Position numbers and translations under genes: made by a program
The notes under the pieces: generated by a model
The model's input: only the letters and a program-made list of their open reading frames with translations
What the model was told of the DNA's origin: nothing
Database searches by the model: none
Shown here: in pieces, positions 1-8,181 of the stretch
Position numbering within the stretch: the first letter of the stretch is position 1
Layout of the letters: each line of letters opens with the position of its first letter
Assembly: GCA_003136895.1 (NCBI GenBank)
Contig: PLDY01000063.1
Location: 1 to 60,762, forward strand
Length of the DNA: 60,762 nt
Direction of reading: 5' to 3'
Origin: Candidatus Erabacter solicola
GTDB taxonomy: Bacteria; Vulcanimicrobiota; Vulcanimicrobiia; Vulcanimicrobiales; Vulcanimicrobiaceae

Positions 1-327
1 TTCGGCGGAGCCTGTTCTACCCACTTGGCGTCTCTCGACGTTTCGGGGCAGCGGCCTGTGTGTTGCGTAGACGCCTCGCCTATCGAGGTGACCTTCCTCA
101 GTATACCGACCCCGCGACGAAAGGGTCAACCCCAAATGGGGATAGGCAATAGGAGCTTCCAAGACGAGCCCACCCAGTTCCGGGCGCCGAGCAGCAAGGT
201 TTCAGTGCGCAGAGAGCGGTCGCGAGGCCGCAAAGCCGCGTAGCGCGCTGGGCCTCAAAGCCGGCTTAGCGTTGCTCCGATCGCGTTGCGCGTGGCGATT
301 GGCCCGGGCGGTCGTGGCATTTTTTCG
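1..327. other. No supported gene at the left edge
   Basis: I see no convincing gene here. The one forward reading frame at 25-243 is rich in Arg and Ser, has no Shine-Dalgarno sequence and resembles no family I know. The stretch lies 3' of the minus-strand cytochrome operon that ends at 328. It holds several short GC-rich repeats (AAAGCCG-type words near 228-270) but no hairpin followed by a T run that I would call a terminator. Confidence 0.5.
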
Positions 328-918
328 CTACTTGGCGATATTTAGAGTCTTACCGCGGCCATTCACGACGGTCAGCCCGGGACCGTTGGAAAAAATCGCT
401 ACGGGTGCGCTTTCGAAGGCCGGCGGGAGAGCATACGTCTCCATCTTTAGTGACGCAAGCGTAATCCGAATGAGAAATGATGGCATGAGTACGATCGGCA
501 TATCAACGGGCGGCGTCGCCACACCGAATATCACTCCTAGCGTTGTTTCGGCGGCCATAGTAATTTCGTCAGGTCCTGCCGGCCATATGAGATCATCTGC
601 GGGATGCCGCTCCGGAATAACGTACGGAGTTACGGGGCTTTTCGCTGGTACCCAGCCTTGAGTATCAGGTGACGCGCGTGGTAGATTCAGACGTGCCGGC
701 GGCACGCCGTCTCGCTCAATAACCGCAACGCCTGCCGAACTCAAGACTCCGACGCGGAACGGGTAAGCGAGAACAACATAGCGCCACATAAGCAATGTCG
801 AGATGGCAATCGACTCGATATCTTCCGTTGTTGTTGCGGTTCTCATTGCCGGCGCCACCATTGCGCAGGCGCCGGCAAGTATTTCGCTTCTAGTCATTCG
901 TTCGCCCCAGACCATCAT
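328..918 (-). CDS. Hypothetical protein in cytochrome operon
   Basis: A 196-residue protein that I do not recognise. Its start overlaps the end of the upstream triheme cytochrome gene by 4 bp (ATGA), so the two are probably translationally coupled and related in function. The N-terminal 50 residues are Ala- and Ile-rich with weak hydrophobic segments but no clean signal peptide. Residues 70-110 are Pro-rich. The C-terminal half contains alternating hydrophobic stretches that could be beta-strands. There is no CxxCH and no other metal motif. A role as accessory to the neighbouring cytochrome is inferred from coupling alone. Confidence 0.55.
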   Translation of the reverse strand: MMVWGERMTRSEILAGACAMVAPAMRTATTTEDIESIAISTLLMWRYVVLAYPFRVGVLSSAGVAVIERDGVPPARLNLPRASPDTQGWVPAKSPVTPYVIPERHPADDLIWPAGPDEITMAAETTLGVIFGVATPPVDMPIVLMPSFLIRITLASLKMETYALPPAFESAPVAIFSNGPGLTVVNGRGKTLNIAK

Positions 919-1964
919 TTTGCAGCCATGACGTCCTGCTCGCTCACCGCTCCGCCTTTGTTTCCCCAGGCAGTACGAATGAACGTTACGACGGCCGCGA
1001 TGTCACCGGCCGAGAGTTGGCCTTTCCACGACGGCATCATGCTGCGCCCGTGTTCGATGAGTTCGATTGCGGCGGCCGGATCATTATTGTTCACGAGCGA
1101 ATTGCCGGCGAGCGCCGGGAACGTCCCGTGCCCTCTGCCTTGTCCATTTGCTCCGTGACAGGCCGCGCATTTTGAGGCAAAGATCGAGGCGCCGACCGTG
1201 CTCAGAACCGAAGGTCCCGATGCGGCGACTTGCTGCTCGGTCACGCCGGGCGCTTTATTCGTCCAGGCCGAGCGAACATAGGTGGCGACCGCGGCGATAT
1301 CCGCATTCGAGAGCTGGCCTTTCCACGACGGCATCTTGCCCTTGAACGTGGCACCGTTTACCGAGAGCGCACCGGATCGCCCGTTCACGATCGTCGCGAT
1401 CATCTCTGTGGGATCCGAGGCGGCCACATGCGGGTTCCCGTTGAGCGGCGGGTAGGCGCTCGTGCCTGCGCCGTCGGCTTGATGGCAGGTCGCGCACTTG
1501 GCGGCGAAAATTTGGCCGCCGGTAAGTGCCACCGGGTAGCGCGCGGTAGTGACCTGCTCGGCCGTTACGATGGCAGCCCTGTTCATCCAGGCGGAACGGA
1601 CGTATGTGAGCACCGCGGCGATCTCGTCGTTTGAAAGGTGATCTTTCCAGGCGGGCATCGCACCGCTGAACGTTTTTCCGTTTACCTGGATCGGCCCGCT
1701 ACGGCCGTTTAGCACGGTCAGAATTAAATTCGAGGTGTCGGATGCCGTCACGGCGCCATTTCCGTTAAGCGGCGGATATGGCCCGGCACCCGCTCCGCTT
1801 ACCTGATGACATGCGGCACACTTCGTTGCGAAAATCGCTTTACCGTCGGGCGCCGGCGCACTCGCTGCGGCGCCTTCGCGCGCATGGAACGCCGATACAA
1901 CGGCGATGATAAACGCGCATACGAGCGCGGCTGTCATGTTGCGGCTCATGCGCTCAGCTAACAC
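915..1964 (-). CDS. Triheme c-type cytochrome, exported
   Basis: A 349-residue exported electron carrier made of three tandem cytochrome c domains of about 100 residues. An N-terminal hydrophobic signal (residues 10-30) is followed by three heme-binding motifs: CAACH at 49-53, CATCH at 157-161 and CAACH at 266-270. Each has a downstream MPxW segment whose Met (about 103, 211 and in the third repeat MMPSW) is the likely sixth heme ligand. The domains are close copies of one another, which suggests duplication within the gene. The start could also be ATG at 1949, since MSRNM begins a more typical signal peptide. The gene diverges from the CuA/cytochrome-porin pair across a 212-bp intergenic region. 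It could carry electrons between an outer-membrane donor or acceptor and the inner membrane. The partner is inferred. Confidence 0.9.
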   Translation of the reverse strand: MLAERMSRNMTAALVCAFIIAVVSAFHAREGAAASAPAPDGKAIFATKCAACHQVSGAGAGPYPPLNGNGAVTASDTSNLILTVLNGRSGPIQVNGKTFSGAMPAWKDHLSNDEIAAVLTYVRSAWMNRAAIVTAEQVTTARYPVALTGGQIFAAKCATCHQADGAGTSAYPPLNGNPHVAASDPTEMIATIVNGRSGALSVNGATFKGKMPSWKGQLSNADIAAVATYVRSAWTNKAPGVTEQQVAASGPSVLSTVGASIFASKCAACHGANGQGRGHGTFPALAGNSLVNNNDPAAAIELIEHGRSMMPSWKGQLSAGDIAAVVTFIRTAWGNKGGAVSEQDVMAAK

Positions 1965-2176
1965 GCGGGTGCGACAAAAGCCTGCGCGGCGTTATAAGCA
2001 AGCAAGCACGTCGTGTACAGTGCCGTACGCTTGAAAGGCCGTTTTCTGGGTAGAGCATAGCCAGGCGATGTCCACCAGCGTTGATATCGTTATGAGAAGA
2101 CGGATCACGCATCATGCAACTGTCGTTCGCACGACATTCTCACCGTCGTCGTACGCTGCGACTAAGGAGCCCAAAA

Positions 2177-2542
2177 ATGCGCGCATCCACAATTGTCTTT
2201 ATGGCGGGCCTTTTCGCGCTCGCGGTCCCCGCGTCGGCAGCGAATACTAAGAACAGCCCGCTCCCGATCGTCAACGTCGTTGCGACGGGGAATCAAAAGT
2301 TTGCACCGGATCATATCGTGTTGCACGTGGGCAAGCGTCAAACGGTGCGCTTCACGTCCACCGGCGGCGTGCACGGCGTCGTATCGAAAGATCTCGGTAT
2401 TCCCTCTACGATGATCGTGCCGGGCAAGCCGGTCGCCATCAGCATTACTCCGAAGAAAGCGGGGACCTACAAGATCCCGTGCTCGATCGTTTGCGGTCCC
2501 GGCCACGCGGACATGGCCCTCAGCATCGAAGTTAAGCCTTGA
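2177..2542 (+). CDS. Periplasmic CuA-type cupredoxin (COX2-like domain)
   Basis: A 121-residue exported protein. The start at 2177 is chosen because AAGGAG lies at 2164-2169 and a clean signal peptide follows (cleavage near Ala22). The mature part is a cupredoxin whose last third carries C102-x3-C106-x3-H110-x2-M113, with H66 upstream. This is the ligand set of the binuclear CuA centre of cytochrome oxidase subunit II. The two transmembrane helices of subunit II are missing and no oxidase gene is nearby, so it is probably a free electron carrier. The stop codon overlaps the TTG start of the cytochrome-porin gene (TTGA), implying coupled translation. Family assignment rests on the motif and is strong. 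The electron partner is inferred. Confidence 0.88.
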   Translation: MRASTIVFMAGLFALAVPASAANTKNSPLPIVNVVATGNQKFAPDHIVLHVGKRQTVRFTSTGGVHGVVSKDLGIPSTMIVPGKPVAISITPKKAGTYKIPCSIVCGPGHADMALSIEVKP

Positions 2543-3699
2543 CGCGCGCGCTGCGTGCATTCTTCGGTATTGCGTTCGCAGCCGCGGTCGCCGCCGTTAG
2601 CGGCGCTCCGGCGATCGCGATGCCGACCTTCGGTGAAGCCTACGGCATCAGTTGCGCGACGTGCCATACGGCGGTGCCGGCTTTGAATGCGTACGGCCGC
2701 TCCGTCCAGCGCTCGCAGTACGCGTTGCTCGACGCACAGATCCTCAAGAAGACCGCTCCGCTGTGGGTCGGCTACCAGGCGAACTACGACTCGCAAGCGG
2801 GGTCGCCGGATACGCACAAGGTCATTTTGGGAAATGTGGCTATTCATGCCGTCGGCCTCATCGGCGAGAATTGGTCGTATCACATACAACAATGGCTGGA
2901 GAACGACAACCAAGGCGGTGGCCTCGACACCGCTTGGGTGAGCTACAACAATGTCTTCAAGCACAACGGCTACATCGAGCTTGGCAAACTCGAGGTTCCT
3001 GCCCCATCGCCGTACAGCATGTGGCTTGAGATCGCGCCGTTCAACCTTCCCGAGGTCACGGTCGGCGAACACGCCTACCAGCTCGACGCGAACCGATGGG
3101 GTGCGAAAGCTGGATATAATCACGGCTCGCTGAGCCTTGACGCCGCGTATGTCGGCAGCGATGCGGACCTTAATGGTGCTTCGGACTTCGCGCCGGGCAA
3201 CGGCAAAGCGCTCCAGTATCGTGCAGCCTTCCAGCACACGAAGAGCCCGCTCGAGGTTGGGGTCTACGGCACAACCGGAACGTTCCCGATCTCCGACGGG
3301 TTGACCGACCGCTTCTCCGCGATCGCCGGCTATTTGCAGCGCGATCCGACACACGGAATTCCGGGCGTGCTGCTCGTCTACCAGAGCACCCACGACGGTT
3401 ATCCCATGGCGGGCGCAATCTCGCCGGCGAACGGGCGCGGATACACGCTCGATATCTACGAGCCGATTATCAGGGACAGAGTCGTCGTCGGGTTCCGGCG
3501 CGAGATGACCGACGATGGAATGGGCACGGTGAACCAGTACGGCAACGTCGACCTCACAGTCCAGATCGCAAAGTACCTCCGGATCTACGGTGAAGCCGCG
3601 CTATCCGGATCGAATGCCGGAAATGGCGTTGACCGTGTCGGCACGCCGGCGTGGCGCGCGTTCATCTGGTGGACGATGCCGGTGACGAAGGCTAGGTAG
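2539..3699 (+). CDS. Cyc2-like fused cytochrome-porin (monoheme + beta-barrel)
   Basis: A 386-residue protein starting at TTG inside the stop of the upstream gene. A signal peptide ends at Ala27, exposing MPTFGEAYGISCATCH with the heme motif at C39-C42-H43, followed by PALNAYGRS. This P-F-x4-G-x-x-CxxCH-x3-PxLNxxGR signature is the one shared by Cyc2-type outer-membrane cytochromes. The remaining 310 residues show the alternating polar/hydrophobic, Tyr/Gly/Asn-rich pattern of a beta-barrel. Known Cyc2 proteins oxidise extracellular Fe(II) and pass electrons inward through one heme plugging the barrel. Whether this shorter member uses iron or another donor is unknown. A role with the coupled CuA protein and the divergent triheme cytochrome is inferred. 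Confidence 0.75.
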   Translation: MTRALRAFFGIAFAAAVAAVSGAPAIAMPTFGEAYGISCATCHTAVPALNAYGRSVQRSQYALLDAQILKKTAPLWVGYQANYDSQAGSPDTHKVILGNVAIHAVGLIGENWSYHIQQWLENDNQGGGLDTAWVSYNNVFKHNGYIELGKLEVPAPSPYSMWLEIAPFNLPEVTVGEHAYQLDANRWGAKAGYNHGSLSLDAAYVGSDADLNGASDFAPGNGKALQYRAAFQHTKSPLEVGVYGTTGTFPISDGLTDRFSAIAGYLQRDPTHGIPGVLLVYQSTHDGYPMAGAISPANGRGYTLDIYEPIIRDRVVVGFRREMTDDGMGTVNQYGNVDLTVQIAKYLRIYGEAALSGSNAGNGVDRVGTPAWRAFIWWTMPVTKAR

Positions 3700-3701
3700 T
3701 C

Positions 3702-3731
3702 GGCGTCGCGGGGTCTACGACCAGCGACGCC
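3702..3731 (+). terminator. Hairpin after the cytochrome-porin gene
   Basis: GGCGTCGC (3702-3709) pairs perfectly with GCGACGCC (3724-3731), and GGTC (3712-3715) with GACC (3719-3722) inside it. The hairpin begins just after the stop codon at 3699. No T run follows, so it may stabilise the 3' end or need Rho rather than act as a simple intrinsic terminator. Confidence 0.5.
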
Positions 3732-3812
3732 AACATCTGTCCGGTGATGATCACTCAATCGGCGCCGGGCGGCGCGTCCCGCGCGGTAGGTAGTGTACGA
3801 ATTATCTCCGCC

Positions 3813-5132
3813 TCAGCGTGGCGAGGCGAGTATCCGGGCCAGGAGTCGCTCAACCGTGATCACTCGCGTGCTCGTAAGTTTGTCGTGCAAAAAGACGCGA
3901 TGAGCGAACGGACTCATGATGGCAATTAACGGCCATAACGCGGTAGCGATCAGGTAGCGAGAAACCGTGCGAAAGATTCCTGGTCGCCGAAAGTCGGCGG
4001 TCACGACGCGTATCCCCGCGATCATCATGCCGAACGTCTGGCCGACAACTGCCACCAGAACCGCGAGGTATGCCGCAAGCAAGGCGATCGCGCGACCAAA
4101 CGGAAACAATAGCAAGTAACTTGTTCCCTTGATCCCGTTGGCGAACGTAATCGAGACGGCTGTCGCGCCGGCCGGGGAAGACGTGATGCCGTGCATGGAG
4201 CCGACGATCGCGAGCACCACGACGACGTCGATCGCAAATGCCCAGAAGCGGCGCCACCAACTGGAGCAGTCGGCGAGTTGGACGGTGCTGGTACCCGGCG
4301 CCGGAAGCGCGGGCGGCTCGGCGCTTCGTTCGCGAAGAAACCGCCGCTCGGCAATTTCGTATGCCGGCGTGGCGGCGAACTGGCTCAGCGATGCAATCCG
4401 CACGGTCGCGTACGGCTCGCTTCCGAGCCACGCGCCCCAGCGCATGACCGCGTCGCTCTCGTTCTCTTTGTACTGCTCCGCGAAGACCCTGTAATCGATT
4501 TGCCGGCCAAACTCGTGGAACGATGCGACGCCTATCGCGCGAATGGCCGCGTCCAGAGAACCGCAGCACAGTAGTCCCACTTTGTCGCAGGTCGTCGTGC
4601 AGCGTCGCAGCCACGCACCGAAGATCGCTGAGACAAACGCATTTTCGTTGCCGTTTACACTCAGTAGCGAGAGATAGCGCGTATGCCCCGCCGCGATGTG
4701 CCCAAGCTGGCGGCCGATCATGAACGCGAGCTCGTCATCACGAAAGACCTCGACCCAATGACTGGAAACCACCAACGCATACGGTTCGCCAAAGCCGAGC
4801 GCTGCCACCGGAACGTAGTTGTCTTCGCGGACGAATACCAACGGCATCGGAACGTCTAGGGCGGCGCACGCGCGCTTGACGATCGCAAAGACGCGCGGGT
4901 ACTGCGTCTCGTGAGTTACAACGCTTGAACCGAGTAGGCGACCCCGCGCGAGCGTTACGTAGATCATCGCGACGACGATGAACAGTGCTACCTGCGATAT
5001 GCCGATCGATTCGTGAATGAAAAAGCCGATGATCGCGGCGGCGGGGAACGCGAAGAGGACCGTTAACCAGAACGCTAGGCGCTCCGACGGGTGCCTAAGG
5101 GAGCCCGGTCCCTCGAAGAGCGACTGTTGCAC
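3813..5132 (-). CDS. M48-like pseudopeptidase fused to RDD membrane domain
   Basis: A 439-residue membrane protein with a GTG start. Two hydrophobic helices (about 20-40 and 45-65) precede an M48 (HtpX/Ste24-like) domain. The segment ELAFMIGRQLGHIAAGHT (134-151) aligns with the family zinc motif HExxH, but the first His and the Glu are Arg141 and Gln142, leaving only H145. Catalysis by the usual mechanism is therefore unlikely. From residue 292 an RDD domain begins (SWWRRFWAFAIDV), with three or four helices and a GQTFGMMIAGIRVV core typical of the family. The combination suggests a binding or scaffolding role in the inner membrane. A hypothesis of lost protease activity follows directly from the missing ligands. 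Confidence 0.8.
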   Translation of the reverse strand: MQQSLFEGPGSLRHPSERLAFWLTVLFAFPAAAIIGFFIHESIGISQVALFIVVAMIYVTLARGRLLGSSVVTHETQYPRVFAIVKRACAALDVPMPLVFVREDNYVPVAALGFGEPYALVVSSHWVEVFRDDELAFMIGRQLGHIAAGHTRYLSLLSVNGNENAFVSAIFGAWLRRCTTTCDKVGLLCCGSLDAAIRAIGVASFHEFGRQIDYRVFAEQYKENESDAVMRWGAWLGSEPYATVRIASLSQFAATPAYEIAERRFLRERSAEPPALPAPGTSTVQLADCSSWWRRFWAFAIDVVVVLAIVGSMHGITSSPAGATAVSITFANGIKGTSYLLLFPFGRAIALLAAYLAVLVAVVGQTFGMMIAGIRVVTADFRRPGIFRTVSRYLIATALWPLIAIMSPFAHRVFLHDKLTSTRVITVERLLARILASPR

Positions 5133-5262
5133 GGGTTAGTGAGTTCGAGGCCTCGCGATTGCTTCCGGCTGGCGCTGAGGACCGCTTACAAGAAAAGCTC
5201 GCCGATTTTATCGGAAGACCCCTCGGTGAACCAGATCGTGTTGTTGGGCCCGGCGGCGATGA

Positions 5263-5556
5263 CTAGCTCGTTGGGCTTGCGTCGCCTTTCCTATAGTGGA
5301 AATAGACGCTCATGCAAAGGAGCGCGAGGCTCAATACAAGCAGAAGCGGCCGCACCAGCGGATGTACGTGCATCCCCGAGGTGCTTATTGCCCCCACCGA
5401 CGAATTGGCTGCTACCGCTAGACAGAGGAACACGCCGCCCAAAGCTTTTCCGGTTGGCCTTTGGGACCAGCGATGGAAATTCGCGATGGCCATCACGATC
5501 CCAACGAGCGTCACGGCGACGGAAAGCCAAAACAGAGACGGCTCGGTTAGCGCCAT
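5263..5556 (-). CDS. Small three-helix membrane protein
   Basis: A 97-residue protein with hydrophobic segments at about 7-25, 38-57 and 68-87, a positively charged stretch RWSQRPTGK between the first two and FHYRKGD after the last. I recognise no family. The ATG start is followed at once by the first helix. It lies upstream of the M48-RDD gene on the same strand with a 130-bp gap, so co-transcription is possible but not evident. The longer forward-strand frame over this region is compositionally implausible. Confidence 0.55.
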   Translation of the reverse strand: MALTEPSLFWLSVAVTLVGIVMAIANFHRWSQRPTGKALGGVFLCLAVAANSSVGAISTSGMHVHPLVRPLLLVLSLALLCMSVYFHYRKGDASPTS

Positions 5557-5796
5557 CTCAACGCCTCACGTCCATTGCCATGTCGGTTTCTTCGGCAATC
5601 ATCGTCCGGCGCCATGCTGCGGGTGTTGAGCATCTTGGGATCGGGGGCCGCCCGGTAATTTTCAAGGAAACCTGCGCGCGAATTCTGCCGTCGTTTGGTC
5701 GGCATCGCACAAGGGAGCCAGCCGTTTGCAGAAAACAGACCGACGACCTAACCCATTCGCTCGGGGCCCGACAGCGCCGCAGGAGGAGACACTATC

Positions 5797-6195
5797 ATGA
5801 AGGCGATCGCATCGCTTCGGCATGCAAGCGCGCTAGTGGGATTCGCGCTAATTGTTGCGTCTCCGGTTACGGCCAACGCTGCGAACTTCTCTGGGACGTG
5901 GACGTTTGACGGAACCATCGGCCACCCCGTGATCATGCAGACGGCTCCCGTTTGCGTCTTTCGGCAATCCGGGGACAGCATCACCGGTAATTGCAAAGGC
6001 CCGAATGCTTCCGGCTCGGTGAGCGGCGCGGTCAACGGTCGCGCGATCACGTTTGTGTGGCATTCCGTTTCCGCGACGCGTAGCGGTACTGCGACGTTTA
6101 GAGGAACGCTTGGTTCCGACGGCACGATTCGCGGAACGTTTACGGGCACGGCGACCCCCGGCCTGACCGGAGTGTTCTCGGGACATCAGATGTAG
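5797..6195 (+). CDS. Small secreted beta-rich protein
   Basis: A 132-residue protein behind a strong Shine-Dalgarno sequence (GGAGGAG at 5781-5787). The signal peptide ends near Ala28. The mature protein consists of short strands with Gly/Ser/Thr turns (FSGTWTFDG, SGSVSGAVNG, GTATFRGTLG, GTFTGTATPG), a pattern like the small beta-barrel proteins that bind hydrophobic ligands. Two Cys residues in the mature part may form a disulphide. No specific family was recognised. It precedes the P-loop kinase by 20 bp, so the two may be co-transcribed. Confidence 0.75.
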   Translation: MKAIASLRHASALVGFALIVASPVTANAANFSGTWTFDGTIGHPVIMQTAPVCVFRQSGDSITGNCKGPNASGSVSGAVNGRAITFVWHSVSATRSGTATFRGTLGSDGTIRGTFTGTATPGLTGVFSGHQM

Positions 6196-6215
6196 CACGC
6201 CGCTCGCTCTTTTAG

Positions 6216-6734
6216 ATGGAACGGGTTCTTATTCTCGGTGGATGCGGGGCCGGGAAATCGGTGTTTGCACGCCGTCTGGGCGCGCTACTCGATTTGCCGG
6301 TCATCCATCTCGATGCCGAATACTTCCAACCCGGCTGGGTCGAGCCTGATCATTCGGCGTGGCGGGCCCGGGTCGCGGAACTCGTGGCCGCGCCGCGCTG
6401 GATTATCGATGGTTCGCACATCGGCACGTTGCCGGCGCGATTGCCGCACGCCGATACCGTCATCATCCTGGATCTGCCGACATGGATTTGCGTGTGGCGC
6501 GTGCTGCTTCGAATTGCGCGCGGTTACGGTCGCGTCCGGCCCGATTCGGCGCCCGGTTGTCCCGAACGCTTCGATCTCGAGTTTCTCGCGTTCACCGCCG
6601 CGTTTCGCCGGCGACAGCGCCAGCGGATAGTTTCGGAACTCAGCGTTTTCTCGGGACGGATCATCACGCTCGAAAGCCGGCGCGAAATAAGCGCGTTTCT
6701 GTTGTCCGGCGGAGTGAAACTTCACGTTAGTTAG
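6216..6734 (+). CDS. Adenylate kinase-like P-loop protein (FlaR/topology-modulation family)
   Basis: A 172-residue cytoplasmic nucleoside-kinase-like protein. A Walker A motif GGCGAGKS occupies residues 8-15. HLDAEYFQPGW (about 31-41) and WIIDGSH (about 63-69) match the family often annotated as DNA topology modulation protein FlaR. Members look like small-molecule kinases, and the name comes from early genetics rather than a demonstrated activity. The C-terminal part is Arg-rich (FRRRQRQR), as is usual in the lid region. The start at 6216 gives the P-loop its normal distance from the N terminus. Confidence 0.8.
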   Translation: MERVLILGGCGAGKSVFARRLGALLDLPVIHLDAEYFQPGWVEPDHSAWRARVAELVAAPRWIIDGSHIGTLPARLPHADTVIILDLPTWICVWRVLLRIARGYGRVRPDSAPGCPERFDLEFLAFTAAFRRRQRQRIVSELSVFSGRIITLESRREISAFLLSGGVKLHVS

Positions 6735-6834
6735 TAGGGATTTGCTGACGTTCTGGTTTAGCAAGCAGCCGAGCCCAAACCGATAGCACCGTTTCTTCAA
6801 GCAGCGTGCCTCACTCGAAAGCAGGGTCTGTATC

Positions 6835-7680
6835 GTGGCTCGTAACTTCGTATTGTTCGCGGCATTTCTCGTCATGGCGGGCGTAGCATCGCCGGCATTC
6901 GCGGGAGACGTCGATCTTTCACTGCTTAAGAAGCCGCTGACGACCGGGCTGCCCGCTACCGAAGCGCCGCTTGCCTCCGCAACAGCGGCGCCGTTGCTCG
7001 TGCGAAAGCTTGGCGCCACCGGCTTGGTTTCAGCCGAACTCGTCGCTTGGGGTTCGGCGAACACGCAACTCGCGCGTGGACTTGCATCATATCCAGCGCC
7101 CGCGCTACGCGTGATTGGCGAAGTGCCGCTCGGCGCCACGTCGTTCATGGTTGAGTTCGACGATCGCGAGCTGGCCGGTACCGCGAATGCGTCCGGCTGC
7201 GCCGATCCTGCCGTTCGTGCGATCACCTGCGACCGTCAATCCGTGGGAGGGTTTCGCGCGCGTGAATGGACCGTTCAGGAGCATGGCGGCTTCCTCGTTC
7301 CGAAAACGTCGATCTTTGTGAACTTTGCCAACCTCTATCGCGCGACAAACTTCTCGATGGATATCGAAGGCATCGGTTTCGGCGCGGAATTGCTCCCCAC
7401 GGTCCTCAGTGCGAACAGCCCCAACGGCTTTTTCGGCAGCGTCTACTTCTATCCGAATATCATGAACGAACACATGGTCGAAATGCACGTGACGCCTAAG
7501 CACAACGTTCCGGTGCGGTACAGTATGCTCGCCTACGAAATGGGCATGACGCGAACCGTCGGAAAGAGTCGCACGTTCCTCGATATCGGCCTGCGCGGCG
7601 ATCACTCGTGGAGTCTCGTGAACGCGCCGAGACAGGGCACGAAACTCCATCTCTTCATCGGGTCAGGCAGGCACCTGTAA
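6835..7680 (+). CDS. Exported protein of unknown function
   Basis: A 281-residue protein from a GTG start with a clear signal peptide (cleavage after AFA, about residue 23). The mature sequence has no motif I recognise. It contains many FxV/xVxF alternations and a C-terminal stretch (YSMLAYEMGMTRTVG, FLDIGLRGDHSW) that reads like antiparallel strands, so a beta-sandwich or a surface protein is plausible. Two Cys residues (CADPAVRAITC) could form a disulphide. It stands alone between the P-loop kinase and the transporter gene, with gaps of 100 and 41 bp. Confidence 0.7.
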   Translation: MARNFVLFAAFLVMAGVASPAFAGDVDLSLLKKPLTTGLPATEAPLASATAAPLLVRKLGATGLVSAELVAWGSANTQLARGLASYPAPALRVIGEVPLGATSFMVEFDDRELAGTANASGCADPAVRAITCDRQSVGGFRAREWTVQEHGGFLVPKTSIFVNFANLYRATNFSMDIEGIGFGAELLPTVLSANSPNGFFGSVYFYPNIMNEHMVEMHVTPKHNVPVRYSMLAYEMGMTRTVGKSRTFLDIGLRGDHSWSLVNAPRQGTKLHLFIGSGRHL

Positions 7681-7721
7681 TACACGGGTAATTCCGGCGC
7701 CTCGCCGAAACGTCGCCTCGA

Positions 7722-8180
7722 ATGAGACTTGCCCTCGGCTTCGCCGGGCCGGCCTTTGTAGCGCTCCTCGCAGGGGCGAGTTTGGTCATGCAGTCGGCGC
7801 TCAACTCGCAGCTACGCTCCGCGTTGAACTCGCCGGTTCGGGCGGGGCTCATAAGCTACGTCGGCGGAACGATCACGATGCTGCTCATCGCTCTCGCGAT
7901 GCGCGAGTCGTGGTCGTACGCGTCGGATTTACCGCGTGTATCGTGGTGGTTGCTGACGGGCGGATTCTTCGGCGCCGCCTACATCGTCGCAATCATCGTC
8001 TTGATCCCGCGCGTCGGCGCGGCCACCGTCTTCGCACTGATCGTAACCGGCCAAATGTTGGCGTCGCTCGTCTTCGATCAGTTCGGCGTCTTTGGAATCA
8101 CGCAGCGCTCGATCGACCTCACGCGGGTAGCCGGAGCGCTGCTCCTCATCGCGGGCGTCGTTTTGATCAGGCGTCCGTAA
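7722..8180 (+). CDS. DMT-superfamily transporter, YdcZ (DUF606) type
   Basis: A 152-residue inner-membrane protein with five hydrophobic helices. The opening segment, GASLVMQSALNSQLRSAL, followed by a second helix with SYVGGT, is typical of the YdcZ/DUF606 half-size drug/metabolite transporters. These work as dimers or with a partner half. The C terminus GALLLIAGVVLIRRP is also characteristic. Substrate unknown. The stop codon is one base from the GTG start of the dioxygenase gene, so the pair is probably one transcript. Confidence 0.85.
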   Translation: MRLALGFAGPAFVALLAGASLVMQSALNSQLRSALNSPVRAGLISYVGGTITMLLIALAMRESWSYASDLPRVSWWLLTGGFFGAAYIVAIIVLIPRVGAATVFALIVTGQMLASLVFDQFGVFGITQRSIDLTRVAGALLLIAGVVLIRRP

Positions 8181-8181
8181 C

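Noticed and set aside
2177-2542. Cytochrome oxidase subunit II
   Set aside because: The transmembrane helices are absent and no oxidase subunit I or III gene is present nearby; only the CuA domain is claimed.
5091-5909. Plus-strand open frame of 272 codons
   Set aside because: Arg/Ser-rich without a ribosome-binding site. It overlaps a better small membrane protein on the minus strand and the well-supported secreted protein at 5797.
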